Positions 18,210 through 26,859 of a DNA stretch of 64,000 nucleotides are shown here, in pieces (positions within the stretch are counted from its first letter, which is position 1; each line of letters starts with the position of its first letter). Position numbers and translations under genes: made by a program. The DNA is from Anaerostipes hominis (ex Lee et al. 2021). GTDB lineage: Bacteria > Bacillota > Clostridia > Lachnospirales > Lachnospiraceae. The stretch is taken from NCBI RefSeq assembly GCF_002270485.1, contig NZ_NQOG01000007.1:62001-126000 (forward strand), given 5' to 3'. The notes under the pieces are model-generated. The model saw only the letters and a program-made list of their open reading frames with translations, was not told the DNA's origin and searched no databases.

Positions 18210-20003
18210 ATGGAAGATCGCAAGCTCATTGTAGCAGATCAGAGGGCAAGGTTTCTTGCAGATTTACAGACTGCAGGTATCATGCTCGGAAATGGAGAGT
18301 TTGAAATTGTTAAAGTGGTTTCAAACCTTGATGATATTCATAATGATATTGCAAGAGAAGGTGCAACAGAATTGGCTGTCAGCGAAAATATCCTGCAGGC
18401 ATGTAGGCAGGAAGGAATCGATGAGTCTTTCTTTGACTTTGATATTCCAGTCGGGGTTTTTACGTTTTCTGGAAAAGGGATTGATTATGTCAAAGAGTTT
18501 GGGCTGCTGTTTTATGGAGAGGCGAAAAATGCAAGAAACTTGTATCAACTATTGGAAGAGCCCCCTTACAGTCTGGAAGAAGAATATGGAGAGAAAGTCT
18601 GCGAAGCAGATATCAAAAATAAAGCAGATTATAATCTTTATGAAGAAGAGGACCATGAGCATTTTCAAAATGGGGATTCAGAAAGAATTGTATCCAAGCA
18701 AGACGTATTGTCACAAAGACAGGGGAATCTGTCAGAAAGCAGAGATGTATCAGTTTCAAAAAGAAGGACAGCAAAAATTCAACAAAGGCCAGAACGTCAG
18801 AATGCAAGTGGTTTACCGGGCAGACAGATACGCCGAAGGGATATAAAAGAAGCCAGACTTACCAGACCACAGAGAAAGGAGTTGGATTCTGTCTTTGATG
18901 AATATGATGAATCCATAAAGTTAGAAGAAGAGATCGGCGGGGATGATGGATTTGAATCTCAACGGTCTTCCCAAAAAGCAGCTAGAAGAAATATCAGACA
19001 TCCAAGGCAGAATCCAGCACAATCTCTTCGAGAGACTTCTGAAAAAAGGGAAACTGATGATAAGCATCAATCGGTTCTTCAGGCAGAAAAAAGGAAGAAA
19101 AATCCTGCAAAGAAGAAAGCAAAGGTCTACACCTTTTATGCAGGAAAAGGCGGCGTCGGAAAGACCACTATGGTCACAGAAGTTGCAACTTACCTTTCTT
19201 TAGTCGAACAGGGAAGAGGAACAAATCAGGTCTGTATTGTTGATTACAATATTGACTTTTCGGATGTTGGAACGGTTCTAAGTCTGGAAAATGACAGTCG
19301 TATGGTTTACTGGGCTGATGATATCAAAGAACGGATCGATAGAGGAGAAGATCCGGAAACCATGCGGTATTCCAGAGAAGATATTCGGAGTTTTTTAGTT
19401 CAAATGCCGGATACAAGTCTTTATTGTCTTCTTGGACCAGAATCCAATTTGGATTCGTATGACATTAATGAAAAGGAATTAAAGGTCATGCTCCGTAACA
19501 TTGTTGAAAACGGAGGATTCGATTTTGTTTTATGTGATTCAGGTAATAATACCAGAGATTGCTCTACGATCGCACTACAGATGGCCGATGACGTTTTTTT
19601 GATCACAACTCAGGAGGTCACCACCGCCAAGTGTAATGTATCTGCACTGGATGCATTGGAGGAAATTGGATTTGATACTTCGAAAGTCAAAATCCTTATT
19701 AATAAAACGACTTCAAAGAAGATTGCTGGGATCTCTGCAGAAGAAATCGAGGATTTCTTTAAGGATTATGAATGTGCTGCACACATCCGCGATAATCCTG
19801 ATGTAACGAAAGCAAATAATAAGGGAAACCCTCTTGTTTTCTCTGCCAATCATTCTTTTACAAAAGAAATTGGTCAGCTGGTCGAATATATCCTGGAGGA
19901 TTCAATATCTTATGCGATCCCGAGAGCCAATGATCGAAAAAAGAAACAGAGAGAGAGAAACAAGAAGCCGGGATTTCTAAAAAGGCTGTTTGGGAGGGGG
20001 TAA
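18210..20003 (+). CDS. tadZ: TadZ/CpaE-like ParA-family ATPase
   Basis: 597 residues. The N-terminal ~130 residues look like the receiver-like domain of TadZ/CpaE. Residues ~130-300 are charged and disordered. A MinD/ParA ATPase domain follows, with the deviant Walker A GKGGVGKTT near residue 313, CIVDYNIDFSDVG as the switch I-like region, and LCDSGNNTRD near Walker B. TadZ localises the Tad secretion ATPase and pilus base. It lies 6 bp before tadA. The disordered linker makes it longer than typical TadZ. Confidence 0.85.
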   Translation: MEDRKLIVADQRARFLADLQTAGIMLGNGEFEIVKVVSNLDDIHNDIAREGATELAVSENILQACRQEGIDESFFDFDIPVGVFTFSGKGIDYVKEFGLLFYGEAKNARNLYQLLEEPPYSLEEEYGEKVCEADIKNKADYNLYEEEDHEHFQNGDSERIVSKQDVLSQRQGNLSESRDVSVSKRRTAKIQQRPERQNASGLPGRQIRRRDIKEARLTRPQRKELDSVFDEYDESIKLEEEIGGDDGFESQRSSQKAARRNIRHPRQNPAQSLRETSEKRETDDKHQSVLQAEKRKKNPAKKKAKVYTFYAGKGGVGKTTMVTEVATYLSLVEQGRGTNQVCIVDYNIDFSDVGTVLSLENDSRMVYWADDIKERIDRGEDPETMRYSREDIRSFLVQMPDTSLYCLLGPESNLDSYDINEKELKVMLRNIVENGGFDFVLCDSGNNTRDCSTIALQMADDVFLITTQEVTTAKCNVSALDALEEIGFDTSKVKILINKTTSKKIAGISAEEIEDFFKDYECAAHIRDNPDVTKANNKGNPLVFSANHSFTKEIGQLVEYILEDSISYAIPRANDRKKKQRERNKKPGFLKRLFGRG

Positions 20004-20009
20004 GTTGGC

Positions 20010-21338
20010 ATGCCGCTTGTAAAAGATGTCGTCGAACAAAAAAAAAGACAACGGCGTGAAATCAGAGATAAGGTAAAAGCTTATAATATTCGGCCGACAA
20101 AGGAAGAACGAACGATTGTTGATTCGGTCATCCAGAATATATCAAGTGCCTTCCGCCGGCAGATTTCTTCTCAAAATGTTATCAGCGAAGAAACAAAAGA
20201 AGCGATTAAAAAGAGGATTCACATAGAGGTTGAGAAGTATGATGATCTTCCTTTTGAAAGCCGCGTCCGCGTTGAAAAAGCGACCATCGTTAGTATTATC
20301 GGACTTGGACCCATTGATGAATTTATGGAAGATGAGGATGTGACGGAAATCATCGTTCAGAAATTCGATAATATCATGATAGAAAAGGCTGGTATGACGG
20401 AAAAAACGGATGCCAGATTCATCGATGAATTACATCTTCAAAACATTATTAATAGGATCATTCTTCCGGCGGGGCGGGAAATCAACTTAAATACTCCGGA
20501 TGTTGATGCAACACTTCCGGATGGATCGAGAATCCATGCAACCATTCCGCCATTTACTCCTGATGGGGCTACCTTAACCATACGAAAGTTTCAAAATTAT
20601 AAGATGAACCGAAAGGATTATTTAAGACTTGGGGCTATTAATGAAGACATCCTTTCTTTTCTTGGAAGCTGTGTCCGCGGGAAAGTGAGCATTTTTATCT
20701 CCGGCGGGACCGGTACTGGTAAGACCACATTTTTAAATATGCTTTCCGGATTCATCCCAGAAAATGAATTGATCATTACAGTTGAAGATACTCTGGAACT
20801 TCAGTTAAAGCATGAAAATGTGAGGCGGCTTTTGACCAGAAGAAATGGCAATCCGATCACTTTTGCTGATGCGGTAAAGAGCACATTGCGCATGAGACCA
20901 GATCGTATCATTGTAGGGGAGGTACGTGATGGGGCTATTGTTGACTTATTATCTGCGATGTCCACAGGACATGAAGGATCCATGTCCACGGTCCATGCCA
21001 ACAGCCCAAGAAATCTGATCGATTCCAGAATGAGAATTCTATTTCAGATGGGAGATGCCTCTTTTACAGAATCTGCACAAAATTATCTTTTCGGAGAAGC
21101 TTGTGATCTCATCGTCCAACTAAAAAGAGATCCAAATGGTGGAAGAAGACTTAGTGAAGTCGTAGAGGTAACGGGGGCCAATCAAGAAGGAGTATCTGTT
21201 GAGACTATTTTTCTCTATGATGAGAAATGCAGAGATTTCGTTGCAACTGGATATATTCCAGAACGGCTGATCGAGAGGCTTTCGTATGAAGGAATTAACA
21301 TCAACCGAACGATCTTTAAAAAAAAGGAGGAAACATAA
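20010..21338 (+). CDS. tadA: TadA/CpaF secretion ATPase
   Basis: 442 residues, the usual length of CpaF/TadA. Walker A is SGGTGTGKTT (about residue 231). The Asp box (VEDTLELQL), Walker B-like region (RPDRIIVGEVRDG) and His box (STGHEGSMSTVHAN) are all present, so it should be an active hexameric type II/IV secretion ATPase powering Flp pilus extension and retraction. It is directly followed by tadB, whose ATG abuts its stop codon. Confidence 0.95.
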   Translation: MPLVKDVVEQKKRQRREIRDKVKAYNIRPTKEERTIVDSVIQNISSAFRRQISSQNVISEETKEAIKKRIHIEVEKYDDLPFESRVRVEKATIVSIIGLGPIDEFMEDEDVTEIIVQKFDNIMIEKAGMTEKTDARFIDELHLQNIINRIILPAGREINLNTPDVDATLPDGSRIHATIPPFTPDGATLTIRKFQNYKMNRKDYLRLGAINEDILSFLGSCVRGKVSIFISGGTGTGKTTFLNMLSGFIPENELIITVEDTLELQLKHENVRRLLTRRNGNPITFADAVKSTLRMRPDRIIVGEVRDGAIVDLLSAMSTGHEGSMSTVHANSPRNLIDSRMRILFQMGDASFTESAQNYLFGEACDLIVQLKRDPNGGRRLSEVVEVTGANQEGVSVETIFLYDEKCRDFVATGYIPERLIERLSYEGININRTIFKKKEET

Positions 21339-22220
21339 ATGGGAGATATTCTACATCTTTATGTGCTTCTTATTCTGATCATGTGTGTACTTACATCGCT
21401 CGCTATCCGTAGGATTCACCAGGAAAGCAGCCCCTTGATTGAAAAAGAAGACGTGATTACAAGGCTTATGTGTCGTCTTGACAGGAGATTAAAAAAGGAG
21501 GGAATCTACTTCAACGCAAGGAGTTATCTCATCTTTATCGTATGCCTTTATGCAGCCATCGGCGTGCTATCTTATTTATTGATTGGAAACGGTATATTAA
21601 GTATCTTACTGGGCTTTATTGGAGCGATTGTTCCAAAAGTCTATCAAAATCTTATGGATACAAAAAAGAGGGAGACCTTTGAAAAAGAGTACGTACAAGC
21701 ATTGACACAACTGTCGGCATCAATCCGTGCGGGCTTGACGATAGAACAGGCTATTGATTCCTTATGTACGAACTATTTTTTACCAGAGGATATCCGGGAG
21801 CGTTTTTCCCAGATTAGCGCAGATATGAAGATGGGTATCCCCATCTATCAGGCGTTTCTAACCTTTGCAGAAAACGCAGACAATGAGGATGCGTTTGATG
21901 TTGCATCGGCTATTTCCATGCAGATGCAAGTTGGCGGACAGGAATCCCTATTGCTTGATAGTATCATAAAAAATATCCGTACAAGAATCTCGGTTCGGAA
22001 AGAAATCCATACAGAACTTACAGAAACGGATATGATGGTGAATTTTTTTGAAGTCATTCCAATCCTCCTCCTGGTTGGCATGTTCGTGATGATGCCGGAT
22101 TTCATGCTCTTATTTTTCAGCTCCGTGACAATGACCGTGATCTTTTTTCTGCTAGTTTCTTTTATTGTTATAGGCACTTTGATTAATAAGAAGATGGTCC
22201 GCAATGTCAAACGGTTTTAA
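21339..22220 (+). CDS. tadB: TadB-like pilus platform protein
   Basis: 293 residues with N-terminal membrane segments and a T2SSF cytoplasmic domain (LTQLSASIRAGLTIEQAID), then two C-terminal membrane helices (IPILLLVGMFVMMPDFMLLFF and a second). This is the inner-membrane platform of Tad pili. Its ATG lies one base after the tadA stop, so translation is coupled. Confidence 0.88.
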   Translation: MGDILHLYVLLILIMCVLTSLAIRRIHQESSPLIEKEDVITRLMCRLDRRLKKEGIYFNARSYLIFIVCLYAAIGVLSYLLIGNGILSILLGFIGAIVPKVYQNLMDTKKRETFEKEYVQALTQLSASIRAGLTIEQAIDSLCTNYFLPEDIRERFSQISADMKMGIPIYQAFLTFAENADNEDAFDVASAISMQMQVGGQESLLLDSIIKNIRTRISVRKEIHTELTETDMMVNFFEVIPILLLVGMFVMMPDFMLLFFSSVTMTVIFFLLVSFIVIGTLINKKMVRNVKRF

Positions 22221-22237
22221 AGAAAAGGAGAATTTTA

Positions 22238-23101
22238 ATGAATGTTACAACAATGATAGGAATCGGCTGTACTTGGAGTGTGGCCATGGTGATATTATTC
22301 CAGGTTATGCGTTTTGAAAAGGAAAAGAAACTGCAGCCAGGAACAAGAAATGATGCATGGTTATTTTCTGATTTTCAACATAAGATCTATCGGGAGATTT
22401 TCCATGATAAAAAACCGGAGCTAATTGCTCCATCTTTTCGGATTGATGTAGCACAGTATTACAGGGACTGTGGTATCAGTGGAGAAATTCCTGATTTAAT
22501 GAACGTGATTGTATTTCGTATCTTTGGACTTCTCGCCCTTCTCGTTGGGGCAGCACTATTTTTCGTTGATGTTTATTTTGCATGTCTGTTCATCCTTTAT
22601 GCAGTTATCATGATCTTATATCCGACATCACGGATGCATACAGGGGCAGAAGAAAAGAAAAATGAGTTTGAATCCTGCATCCCAAGGTACTTAGATCTTT
22701 TACAGGCTGCTTTGGAAGTCATGCCAATTGAACAGGCTATCCGACAAAGCGCAGAAAGAATCGATTCTTTACTGTCAAGAGAGCTTTTAGATGCCCTTGG
22801 AGATGTTACATTGGGGGCAAGTAATTGGAGGGAGGCACTGGAAGATGTTGCACGGCGGTACCAAGTCGATATGTTTTCCGAACTTGTCTTAGATATCAAT
22901 GTGGCCTATGAAAAGGGGATTGATATCCTTGATCCAATCAAGCGCAAGAAAAAGGAATATATGGAAACTTATCTTCAACACAAAAAAGAGAAAATGATGA
23001 GGATTAAATCAAAGATCCTTTTTCCAATCGTGATCTTTAAGATTTTTCCAGTTCTGGGGTTCTTGTTAGTCCCGGTCATCGTTCAATTACAGAATTTTTA
23101 A
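22238..23101 (+). CDS. tadC: TadC-like pilus platform protein
   Basis: 287 residues, again with a T2SSF domain (LDLLQAALEVMPIEQAIRQSA) flanked by membrane helices and a C-terminal helix (FPVLGFLLVPVIVQL). It pairs with TadB as the second platform protein. AAAGGAG precedes the ATG. No terminator is seen before the next CATACTA element. Confidence 0.86.
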   Translation: MNVTTMIGIGCTWSVAMVILFQVMRFEKEKKLQPGTRNDAWLFSDFQHKIYREIFHDKKPELIAPSFRIDVAQYYRDCGISGEIPDLMNVIVFRIFGLLALLVGAALFFVDVYFACLFILYAVIMILYPTSRMHTGAEEKKNEFESCIPRYLDLLQAALEVMPIEQAIRQSAERIDSLLSRELLDALGDVTLGASNWREALEDVARRYQVDMFSELVLDINVAYEKGIDILDPIKRKKKEYMETYLQHKKEKMMRIKSKILFPIVIFKIFPVLGFLLVPVIVQLQNF

Positions 23102-23105
23102 TTAT

Positions 23106-23121
23106 CATACTATTACTGAAA
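23106..23121 (+). promoter_or_regulatory. CATACTA promoter element (Flp pilin)
   Basis: CATACTAT-TA-CTGAAAG, 31 bp before the pilin ATG. It gives the pilin and the following genes their own promoter, consistent with the need for much pilin. Confidence 0.65.
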
Positions 23122-23136
23122 GGAGGTTTATTGAAA

Positions 23137-23334
23137 ATGAAGAAATTTATAAGACGGTTCCTTCAAGAAGAAGAGGGAGCAGAGATCATAGAGATTGTGA
23201 TCGGAATTACAATTGCTGCAGCACTTGTTACGGTTGTGATAAAGGTGATTATGCCGACAATTAACCAAAAGATTGGAGATTCCAATAGTGCTATTGACAG
23301 CATTAACGTCGATACAGGCAATACAGGGCAATAG
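23137..23334 (+). CDS. flp: Flp-type pilin
   Basis: About 65 residues: a basic N-terminus, then E-E-E-G-A-E-I-I-E-I followed by a hydrophobic stretch (IVIGITIAAALVTVV) and a short polar tail. This is the shape of Flp/Fap prepilins, where cleavage after Gly exposes the hydrophobic helix with a conserved Glu. ATG 23137 has AGGAGG 10 bp upstream; an in-frame TTG at 23131 is possible. The next gene is an A24 prepilin peptidase. Confidence 0.78.
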   Translation: MKKFIRRFLQEEEGAEIIEIVIGITIAAALVTVVIKVIMPTINQKIGDSNSAIDSINVDTGNTGQ

Positions 23335-23360
23335 AAAGGAGAGTTAGGTATAGAAAGATT

Positions 23361-23867
23361 ATGAAATTATGGATTGGATTTATCATAATAGAAATCCTTT
23401 TGTTGATCTGCACTTATACGGATATTAAATATGGAAAGATCTTAAATGTTCTGACACTGCCTGCCATGGGCTCTGGAATTGTATATCACCTGATATTCCA
23501 TCCCTTTGGCCGGGAAGACGGGATAGGAATGATCTTTTCTGTCCTTGTAATCCTTTTTATGAGTTACTGGAATCTGATTGGCGGAATGGGGGATGCGAAA
23601 CTGTTCATTGTGCTGTTTTTGTTTCTAAGGCCCAATGCTTGTTGGATCCTAGTTTTTCTTTCGTGTCTATTGTTCATGGGAAGTTCCTTTCTTAGAAACC
23701 GGAAAGAGTTTTGGGCTTCTATCTTAAATTTTTCGATGGCAGTTTATCAAAGGGATATTACCTTTCTTCATTATGGAAGAAAACGACCCTTTGCCCCTTA
23801 TGTCTGTGTAGCCTATCAGCTGCTTTTTGCTTGCTTTATATGGAAAGGGGGAAACATTTTTGGTTAA
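23361..23867 (+). CDS. tadV: A24-family prepilin peptidase (TadV/CpaA-like)
   Basis: 168 residues with several membrane helices. The two catalytic aspartates of A24 peptidases are visible, one in YTDIKYGKI and the other in GGMGDAKLF (the G-x-G-D motif). It should cleave the leader of the Flp pilin next to it. No methylase domain is present, as usual for TadV. The end overlaps the next gene's TTG start. Confidence 0.85.
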   Translation: MKLWIGFIIIEILLLICTYTDIKYGKILNVLTLPAMGSGIVYHLIFHPFGREDGIGMIFSVLVILFMSYWNLIGGMGDAKLFIVLFLFLRPNACWILVFLSCLLFMGSSFLRNRKEFWASILNFSMAVYQRDITFLHYGRKRPFAPYVCVAYQLLFACFIWKGGNIFG

Positions 23868-24309
23868 ACGAAAACTCGAAGAGATCAACTGGAAAAAAGG
23901 CTCTGGAGAAATCGTGGGATTTACCATGATCCTCCCTGTGATCACTTTTATTTTTTGCGCCATGGTAGCCGTAGCGCAAGTCGGGCTTATCCGTCAGAAA
24001 CTGGAGTACACCGTGTATACCGCCGGTCGGGCAGCTGTCGTGTCCGATACAAAAGAACGGGCGAACAAACGTGCAAAACGAATCGCCAAAGAAACGTTGA
24101 AAGGAACTGGCGGGGGATTAAGGGATAGTTCTATCAAAACATCCATCGCTCTTCTTGATTCAAATAAGAAATGGGAAAAAGGAAAGTTTGTCCGGGTAAA
24201 AGTGGAAGCCTATGTAAAGGCCGTTATGCCTTTTACTTCGGGGAAGCGGACATCCACCATCGTCATGATGGTCGAGCGCCCAGCAACGGATGAGAGAAAT
24301 GTTGAATAG
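23860..24309 (+). CDS. tadE: TadE-like pseudopilin
   Basis: 149 residues from TTG 23860, supported by AAGGGGG 7 bp upstream; it overlaps the stop of the peptidase gene by 8 bp. The start GEIVGFTMILPVITFIFCAM is the TadE-type prepilin leader and helix. The rest is a polar extracellular domain. TadE-type minor pilins are processed like Flp. It lies 8 bp before a TadG-like gene. Confidence 0.75.
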   Translation: MVKRKLEEINWKKGSGEIVGFTMILPVITFIFCAMVAVAQVGLIRQKLEYTVYTAGRAAVVSDTKERANKRAKRIAKETLKGTGGGLRDSSIKTSIALLDSNKKWEKGKFVRVKVEAYVKAVMPFTSGKRTSTIVMMVERPATDERNVE

Positions 24310-24317
24310 GGGGAGCC

Positions 24318-25259
24318 ATGGGAAAACAAGACGATTTTTGGAAAAAAGGAAATGGTTCCTTAATCATAGGAGCGGTCTTATGTCTTTTAGGAACGATGCT
24401 TATGATCATGCTTTTAGAATATAGCAATATCTATTATACAAATGCTTATACGCAGACCCGTGCGGATGTTTTGGCAGATGCAGGTGCTGTCTATGCAAAT
24501 GATGGGTTCCAACTCGACAAGGAAAAACTTTCTCTTATTGAAAACAGGATGCTCAAAGAAATGTATCAGGAAGAAAGGACGGCTTCTAACTATGAAGTAC
24601 GGATCTCAGAAAAAGGGTTGGCAGCCGGAACAGACAATGTTGCTCTGACACTTCGCACAACAAGACATTTTCTTGCACCAACGTTTCATAAGGGAAAAAG
24701 CTTCCATGTAGTGAAACAGGCAACAACTCATGTGGTGTTCCCATCTTATACAACAGGAACCCCAGATCCGATCCGATTTCCAATAAATTTTGGCCTTCCA
24801 TGTAAGCCTTACATAAAAAATCAGGCAGGAAGCAGGAGTGCAAGAGCTTATTTAGCTGTTATAGGGCAATTTGCCATTGATACAAATCCTCGTTATACAC
24901 CAAGAGATGGGATGACGTTTTGTAATATTTTTATGCAGGATGTTTTAGCGGCAGTCGGTGTTCCTTTTGTGCATCAGTGTGCCAATGATCATTTTACCTG
25001 GTTTGCATCATCTGGGAAGAGTCAGGGATGGAGAGAAGTTTCGATAAAAGAAGCTGGGAAACGGGCTCAAGAAGGATATCCAACGATTGCAGTCTTGCGC
25101 CGATCTGGGCATGGACATGTCAGGGTAATCATCCCAAGGAAGGAAGCTGATTTAAAAAAATATAAACTGGCCTATGCGCAGGCAGGAAGCCGTTGTTATA
25201 GCTATCGTGCGGTTAATCAGTTTGAAGAAGCGGGATACAAACTGTATACACATGAATAA
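24318..25259 (+). CDS. TadG-like protein with C-terminal NlpC/P60-like putative hydrolase
   Basis: 313 residues. The N-terminus has a membrane helix (LIIGAVLCLLGTMLMIML) and the region after it (TRADVLADAGAVYANDG) resembles TadE/TadG minor pilins. The C-terminal ~130 residues contain TFCNIFMQDVL (C202) and SGHGHVRVI (H265/H267), the Cys-His arrangement of NlpC/P60- or CHAP-like cell-wall hydrolases. The fusion suggests local peptidoglycan cutting so the pilus can pass the wall. Catalysis is inferred; the third residue of the triad is not identified. Confidence 0.7.
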   Translation: MGKQDDFWKKGNGSLIIGAVLCLLGTMLMIMLLEYSNIYYTNAYTQTRADVLADAGAVYANDGFQLDKEKLSLIENRMLKEMYQEERTASNYEVRISEKGLAAGTDNVALTLRTTRHFLAPTFHKGKSFHVVKQATTHVVFPSYTTGTPDPIRFPINFGLPCKPYIKNQAGSRSARAYLAVIGQFAIDTNPRYTPRDGMTFCNIFMQDVLAAVGVPFVHQCANDHFTWFASSGKSQGWREVSIKEAGKRAQEGYPTIAVLRRSGHGHVRVIIPRKEADLKKYKLAYAQAGSRCYSYRAVNQFEEAGYKLYTHE

Positions 25260-25291
25260 ACATACTTAAAACTTACAAAACTCTTTTTTAT

Positions 25292-25307
25292 CATACTATA
25301 TATGAAA
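25292..25307 (+). promoter_or_regulatory. CATACTA promoter element (25373 operon)
   Basis: CATACTAT-AT-ATGAAAA, 81 bp before the first gene. A terminator hairpin lies between element and gene. Confidence 0.65.
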
Positions 25308-25318
25308 AACTTTTTATC

Positions 25319-25355
25319 GAAGCAGAGGAGTTTATAAATACCTCTGCTTCTTTTT
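25319..25355 (+). terminator. Terminator/attenuator between promoter element and gene
   Basis: The arms GAAGCAGAGG / CCTCTGCTTC (10 bp, perfect) with a 12-nt loop and a T5 tail. It sits downstream of a CATACTA element and only about 6 bp before AAAGGAGG, so it could end the upstream Tad operon or attenuate the 25373 operon. Confidence 0.82.
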
Positions 25356-25372
25356 GTGAGAAAGGAGGTCAT

Positions 25373-25582
25373 ATGGCTAATTCAGTAAAAATTGCAATGC
25401 ATCATTTTCAAACAATCGCATCCTTATATCAGCGAGGATTGATTCAGGAAGATGAAAGACGAGAACTAACGGATTACGCAATGTTCGGTAAGGAAAAACA
25501 GGATTTTCATTTGTTGAATCAAGCAGTGGAAAATCTAAACCTTCCGGAGAATGAAAAAGCCAAGTTTTTCCGGGAAGCATGA
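25373..25582 (+). CDS. Small protein, unknown
   Basis: 69 residues, charged and probably helical, with AAAGGAGG before its ATG. No family is recognised. It is first in a DNA-metabolism operon that includes a tandem-OB protein and a DnaQ-like exonuclease, and its C-terminus is close to the next gene's start. Confidence 0.6.
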   Translation: MANSVKIAMHHFQTIASLYQRGLIQEDERRELTDYAMFGKEKQDFHLLNQAVENLNLPENEKAKFFREA

Positions 25583-25595
25583 AAGGAGACGGAAG

Positions 25596-26840
25596 ATGGG
25601 GATGAATGAGAATTTTTTATTGGATTCATGGGAGGAGTCAAAATACGATGATTCCATTGAGGGATTTAGGAAAATGATTGAAAGGATGGATGAAGGCACG
25701 AAATACATAAAAACTCAGCTAAATAGAGTTGATGTATTGCATGTTATGAATAACCAAGATGAAGAGAATCCGGGGTCATTAAGGTTTTTCCGGTTTGGTC
25801 CTCCAACAGAAGAAGGATGCGCCAACGTACACGTTGGCGGTTTTACACAGAAAAGTCTTTTAGAAAAAGGCGCAGAGGAGCTGGTCACAGAAGCCAAAAG
25901 AAGCAATAATACAATCTTTCGATTAATGGGAAAAACCTATTTTACTGATTATTACGCTTTTCGTACGCTTGCTCAAATCTTAGAGAGGGGAAAAGAATTC
26001 CTCGAACCGAGATTTAGCCGGGATTATGCTATGTCGATCGATATGCACGGAAACACTTATGGTACGAAGGAAGTGACCTTTGTTGTACGTAAAGCAGGTG
26101 ACCTTTCAAAGGTTTATGCCGTTCATAGTGGGCAGTATGTACCGGTTAAACAGGCAGCCTTATTGGAGATCTGCGATAAACTGTCAGAATACTTTGGGAA
26201 GGTAAAAATGAATTGGTGGCAGATCAATCATCAGTTTTCTACCGCAATCCTTACATTTCCCGAGAAAGCAGAAGAGATTGCAGATTTTTATAAACTTCCG
26301 GATAAGTTTGTTCCTGGGGTGCGTATTTGCATCTCAGATACGGGAAGAAGTTCGCTGACAATCGAAGGAAACTGGCAGGTTGCACAGAATTCTTATAATC
26401 GCACAAAGAAAGTTTCTAAAAAACATGCGGGAAAGAATGATGAGAAAACACTGGTTCAAGATCTCTTAATAGAGGCTGAACAACAAATCTTTTCTGAATT
26501 TGCAGCCCTGCCAAAACAGCTTAGTATCCTTTTAAACATCAATGTTTCAGATCCTGTGGCAGCGATTGAGGAGACCGTTAAAAAATTAGGGATGGGACAT
26601 GAGAAACAACTTGGAATCAAAATCACAAAAAAGATCAAAGAACAGTTGATTGCATCTTTGAATCCGAACCTATATTATACCGCCTATGATATCACTATGA
26701 TGTTCCTATCTCTTCCATCTTGCATTTATGGATTAAAGGAGAGTGCCTTGGAAAAATTAGAGAGACTGGTATCAAAAGTGCCCTGGCTGGATGTCTATGC
26801 GGCAACAGATAATGATGATGATATATTAATCGTTTCTTAA
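25596..26840 (+). CDS. Unknown 414-aa protein (possible DUF932-like)
   Basis: ATG 25596 follows AAAGGAG; an in-frame ATG at 25551 lies inside the previous gene. The 414-residue protein is soluble. It has V-H-V-G-G-F and EICDKLSEYFGKVKMNWW segments and a C-terminal acidic tail (DNDDDILIV). Its size and place beside OB-fold and exonuclease genes recall DUF932 phage/plasmid proteins, but I cannot confirm that. A 9-bp inverted repeat lies inside it at 25820-25839. Confidence 0.6.
   Translation: MGMNENFLLDSWEESKYDDSIEGFRKMIERMDEGTKYIKTQLNRVDVLHVMNNQDEENPGSLRFFRFGPPTEEGCANVHVGGFTQKSLLEKGAEELVTEAKRSNNTIFRLMGKTYFTDYYAFRTLAQILERGKEFLEPRFSRDYAMSIDMHGNTYGTKEVTFVVRKAGDLSKVYAVHSGQYVPVKQAALLEICDKLSEYFGKVKMNWWQINHQFSTAILTFPEKAEEIADFYKLPDKFVPGVRICISDTGRSSLTIEGNWQVAQNSYNRTKKVSKKHAGKNDEKTLVQDLLIEAEQQIFSEFAALPKQLSILLNINVSDPVAAIEETVKKLGMGHEKQLGIKITKKIKEQLIASLNPNLYYTAYDITMMFLSLPSCIYGLKESALEKLERLVSKVPWLDVYAATDNDDDILIVS
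25820..25839. repeat. Perfect 9-bp inverted repeat in coding sequence
   Basis: CGCCAACGT-AC-ACGTTGGCG. It is GC-rich compared with its surroundings and could be a protein-binding site or chance. Confidence 0.3.
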
Positions 26841-26859
26841 TGAATCGGGAGGATAAATT

